A DNA stretch of 64,000 bases from Candidatus Peribacter sp. (lineage in GTDB: Bacteria; Patescibacteriota; Gracilibacteria; Peribacterales; Peribacteraceae): positions 124,001 through 188,000 of the forward strand of contig JABIBA010000009.1 of the NCBI GenBank assembly GCA_018652955.1, given 5' to 3'. Position numbers and translations under genes: made by a program. Below the pieces are notes generated by a model, which was not told where the DNA came from, made no database searches, and was given only the letters and a program-made list of their open reading frames with translations. Positions 62,351 to 64,000 of this stretch are shown here, piece after piece; the first letter of the stretch is position 1, and every line of letters begins with the position of its first letter.

Positions 62351-62668
62351 ATGACAAATGCAGTTCCTATAGAACTAGTTATTGGCCTCGAAGATCCAGA
62401 TCTTCCTATCGAGCTCTGCGATGAGGGGGAATTGATGGTTGCTCAAATAGATCAATCTCAGTTTGATGTGTTTAGAGGAAAGGTATTTCTTGTTTTTGGT
62501 CGTAGTGCTAATTCTGAGAATGAGGGCATGTATTTTCATCCAAATGATGGCGGGAGGATTAATTTCTCTCTTCCTCGAAAGGGTGGAGATACAGGAGAAT
62601 CTACGTATGTACTTAGAGTGCGTGATCCGAAAGATAATTCAGAGAAGAAGTGGGATCCTGTGGTGTAG
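62351..62668 (+). CDS. Hypothetical protein, 105 aa
   Basis: This is a soluble, beta-rich-looking protein (VFLVFGRSANSENEGMYFHP, STYVLRVRDPKD) without signal peptide or TM. TATTGT ends 6 nt before the ATG. It lies 27 bases before the M42 peptidase, which has its own -10. No family recognised. Confidence 0.62.
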   Translation: MTNAVPIELVIGLEDPDLPIELCDEGELMVAQIDQSQFDVFRGKVFLVFGRSANSENEGMYFHPNDGGRINFSLPRKGGDTGESTYVLRVRDPKDNSEKKWDPVV

Positions 62669-62695
62669 CATGGGTTTGCCCTGTACAATCTGGCC

Positions 62696-63775
62696 ATGGA
62701 TAAAGAAGCCAAGACATTTTTGTTCGATCTACTATCAACCCCAAGCCCGACAGGATTTGAGGTTGCAGGGCAGCGTGTCTGGGCAAAATACGTAAAGAAA
62801 TATTCAGATACAGTCCAAAACGATGCCTATGGAAACACTTGGGCTACCGTGAAGGGGACTGATAAAGAGAAGAGTGTGATGCTTGAGGTGCATGCAGATG
62901 AAATTGGATACATCGTAAAATACATTTCTCCAGAAGGATTCCTCGCAGTTGATCGCATTGGTGGATCTGATGTCGCAACAGCGCGAGGTCGCTGGGTGAC
63001 ATTGTTTGGAGACAAGGGTGAGGTTCCTGGAATTATCGGGAACACTGCTATTCACATTCGTGATCGCAAAGGAGGAGAAGAGAAAACTCCAGATGTCCAC
63101 GAGCTCTATGTAGACGTTGGTGCAAAAACTGACAAAGAAGTAGAGAAGATGGGTCTTCGTGTAGGACACCCAATGGTCTATAGTGATACGCTTCGTGAAC
63201 TTGGAAAAGAATGTATCGCAGGACGCGCACTCGATAACCGCATTGGTGGATATATCGTCTCTCAAGTATTGCGCAATCTTTCTAAGTCCAAGAAGAAGCC
63301 TGTCTGGACTGTGCACGCGGTGAACGCTGTACAAGAAGAGATCGGAGGATACGGTGCCAAGATGATCACACACAGATTGCTCCCCGAGATCGCTGTAGTG
63401 TTTGATGTTACACACTCCACAGACACTCCAGGGATTCGCAAAGAACAACACAGCAAACTAGAAATGCGCAAAGGGCCTACCGTTACACACGGTGCCTGTA
63501 ATCACCCTGCGGTTGTAAACCGCTTGATTGATACTGCAAAGAAAAAGAAGATCGCGATCCAACACGAAGCTGCAGGTCGCTACAGCGGAACAGATACGGA
63601 CCAGATTTACCACGTACAAGAGGGGATCCCATCTGCACTTGTTTCTATCCCGCTTCGGTACATGCATTCGGTTGTAGAGATGGCAAACATTCAAGATGCA
63701 GATCACGCAGTAACGCTTCTTACAGAATTTGTTCTGTCTCTGACGGCGAAAGATGAGTTTGGTGTAAAACTGTAA
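62696..63775 (+). CDS. M42-family metallo-aminopeptidase
   Basis: This 359-aa protein has the M42 glutamyl aminopeptidase/TET pattern: HADEIGYIVKYI (first metal His/Asp), the insert PDZ-like region, DNRIGGYIV, the catalytic EE in VQEEIGGYGAKM, FDVTHSTDTPG and YSGTDTDQIYHV. These enzymes form dodecameric shells and degrade peptides in the cytoplasm. TACAAT ends 6 nt before the ATG. A terminator follows. Confidence 0.93.
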   Translation: MDKEAKTFLFDLLSTPSPTGFEVAGQRVWAKYVKKYSDTVQNDAYGNTWATVKGTDKEKSVMLEVHADEIGYIVKYISPEGFLAVDRIGGSDVATARGRWVTLFGDKGEVPGIIGNTAIHIRDRKGGEEKTPDVHELYVDVGAKTDKEVEKMGLRVGHPMVYSDTLRELGKECIAGRALDNRIGGYIVSQVLRNLSKSKKKPVWTVHAVNAVQEEIGGYGAKMITHRLLPEIAVVFDVTHSTDTPGIRKEQHSKLEMRKGPTVTHGACNHPAVVNRLIDTAKKKKIAIQHEAAGRYSGTDTDQIYHVQEGIPSALVSIPLRYMHSVVEMANIQDADHAVTLLTEFVLSLTAKDEFGVKL

Positions 63776-63782
63776 AAATAAA

Positions 63783-63821
63783 ACCGCCTCACACCAAGTG
63801 GGCGTGGGGCGGTCTTTGTTG
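63783..63821 (+). terminator. Terminator after M42 peptidase
   Basis: ACCGCC-T-CAC pairs with GTG-G-GGCGGT around an 11-nt loop, followed by CTTTGTTG. It is preceded by an A-rich stretch. Confidence 0.7.
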
Positions 63822-63835
63822 TAGCAGACGTTTGA

Positions 63836-63979
63836 TTAGTGTGCTGCGGCATCTCTGCGGCAGGCCTCGATGAGTCGGTTTCGGGATTGAATCAATGGCT
63901 TCAGCTTATCGTCCCAGGAAAGGGCAATTTCGCCGCTGCGAGTGAGGTGTTTCCGAGGTCGGCGGATTTCGAATGTCAT
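63836..63979 (-). CDS. Short basic hypothetical protein, possibly partial
   Basis: The frame runs from TAA at 63836 to ATG 63979 (47 aa, MTFEIRRPRKHLTRSGEIAL) and stays open to the window edge, so the real start may lie outside. It is too short for the ORF track. The sequence is Arg-rich and ends CRRDAAAH. Only its position and open frame support it. Confidence 0.4.
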   Translation of the reverse strand: MTFEIRRPRKHLTRSGEIALSWDDKLKPLIQSRNRLIEACRRDAAAH

Positions 63980-64000
63980 AAGACTCGTTTCGATTACCGC

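Overview
The window looks like a chromosomal segment of a Candidate Phyla Radiation (Patescibacteria) bacterium. A Peregrinibacteria/Gracilibacteria-type lineage with the standard code is my best guess, inferred from gene style rather than a marker phylogeny. Supporting features are the compact gene packing, a ComF homologue without its zinc finger, a VirB6/TrbL-like membrane protein, tRNA genes with encoded CCA, several conserved-looking small membrane proteins, and very large secreted repeat proteins. No mobile element, phage or CRISPR array was seen. Two genome-wide habits stand out. UGA ends only 1 of 48 confidently called genes (about 30 UAA, 17 UAG). Many genes have a -10-like hexamer ending 6-8 nt before the start codon and no Shine-Dalgarno sequence, which suggests leaderless transcripts.

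Layout. 1-2000: acidic and small membrane proteins, tRNA-Val, comF. 2000-6455: rseP-dnaA (overlapping) and thrS, with DnaA-box-like sites in front. 6480-12600: an Lgt-like protein, small membrane proteins, CorA, enolase and an SLH-thioredoxin surface protein. 12700-19500: DHH phosphoesterase, IF-2, and an opposing pair including the VirB6-like protein. 19500-27600: a wHTH regulator behind repeated TGAGTAC sites, L19 with an acidic tail, CsaB, three unknown genes, LepA. 27600-33250: L27, initiator tRNA, FtsB-like, MurC, and two related surface proteins, one with SLH domains and one with DUF11 plus MPQTG. 33260-40600: PurL behind a structured leader/ncRNA candidate, class I ribonucleotide reductase with the ATP-cone on the beta subunit and tandem NrdR boxes, MurJ. 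40600-44320: acylphosphatase, NusG, SecE, signal peptidase I, a bPH membrane protein, a HEPN-like protein, Pth. 44321-59573: two giant secreted proteins, about 1,179 aa (DUF4215, Cys-rich, Glu-Pro repeat) and about 3,867 aa (about 28 DUF11-like units). 59600-64000: an HTTM/vitamin-K-carboxylase-like protein carrying an in-frame palindromic element, a fatty acid desaturase, tRNA-Gln, an M42 peptidase.

The genes fall into two groups. One is core growth machinery (replication initiation, translation, dNTP and purine synthesis, peptidoglycan precursor and lipid II handling, secretion). The other is cell-surface machinery: SecE, signal peptidase and RseP for export and processing, CsaB and SLH domains for non-covalent wall attachment, sortase-like C-terminal signals, a secreted CxxC thioredoxin-like domain, and Cys-rich giant surface proteins that may need it.
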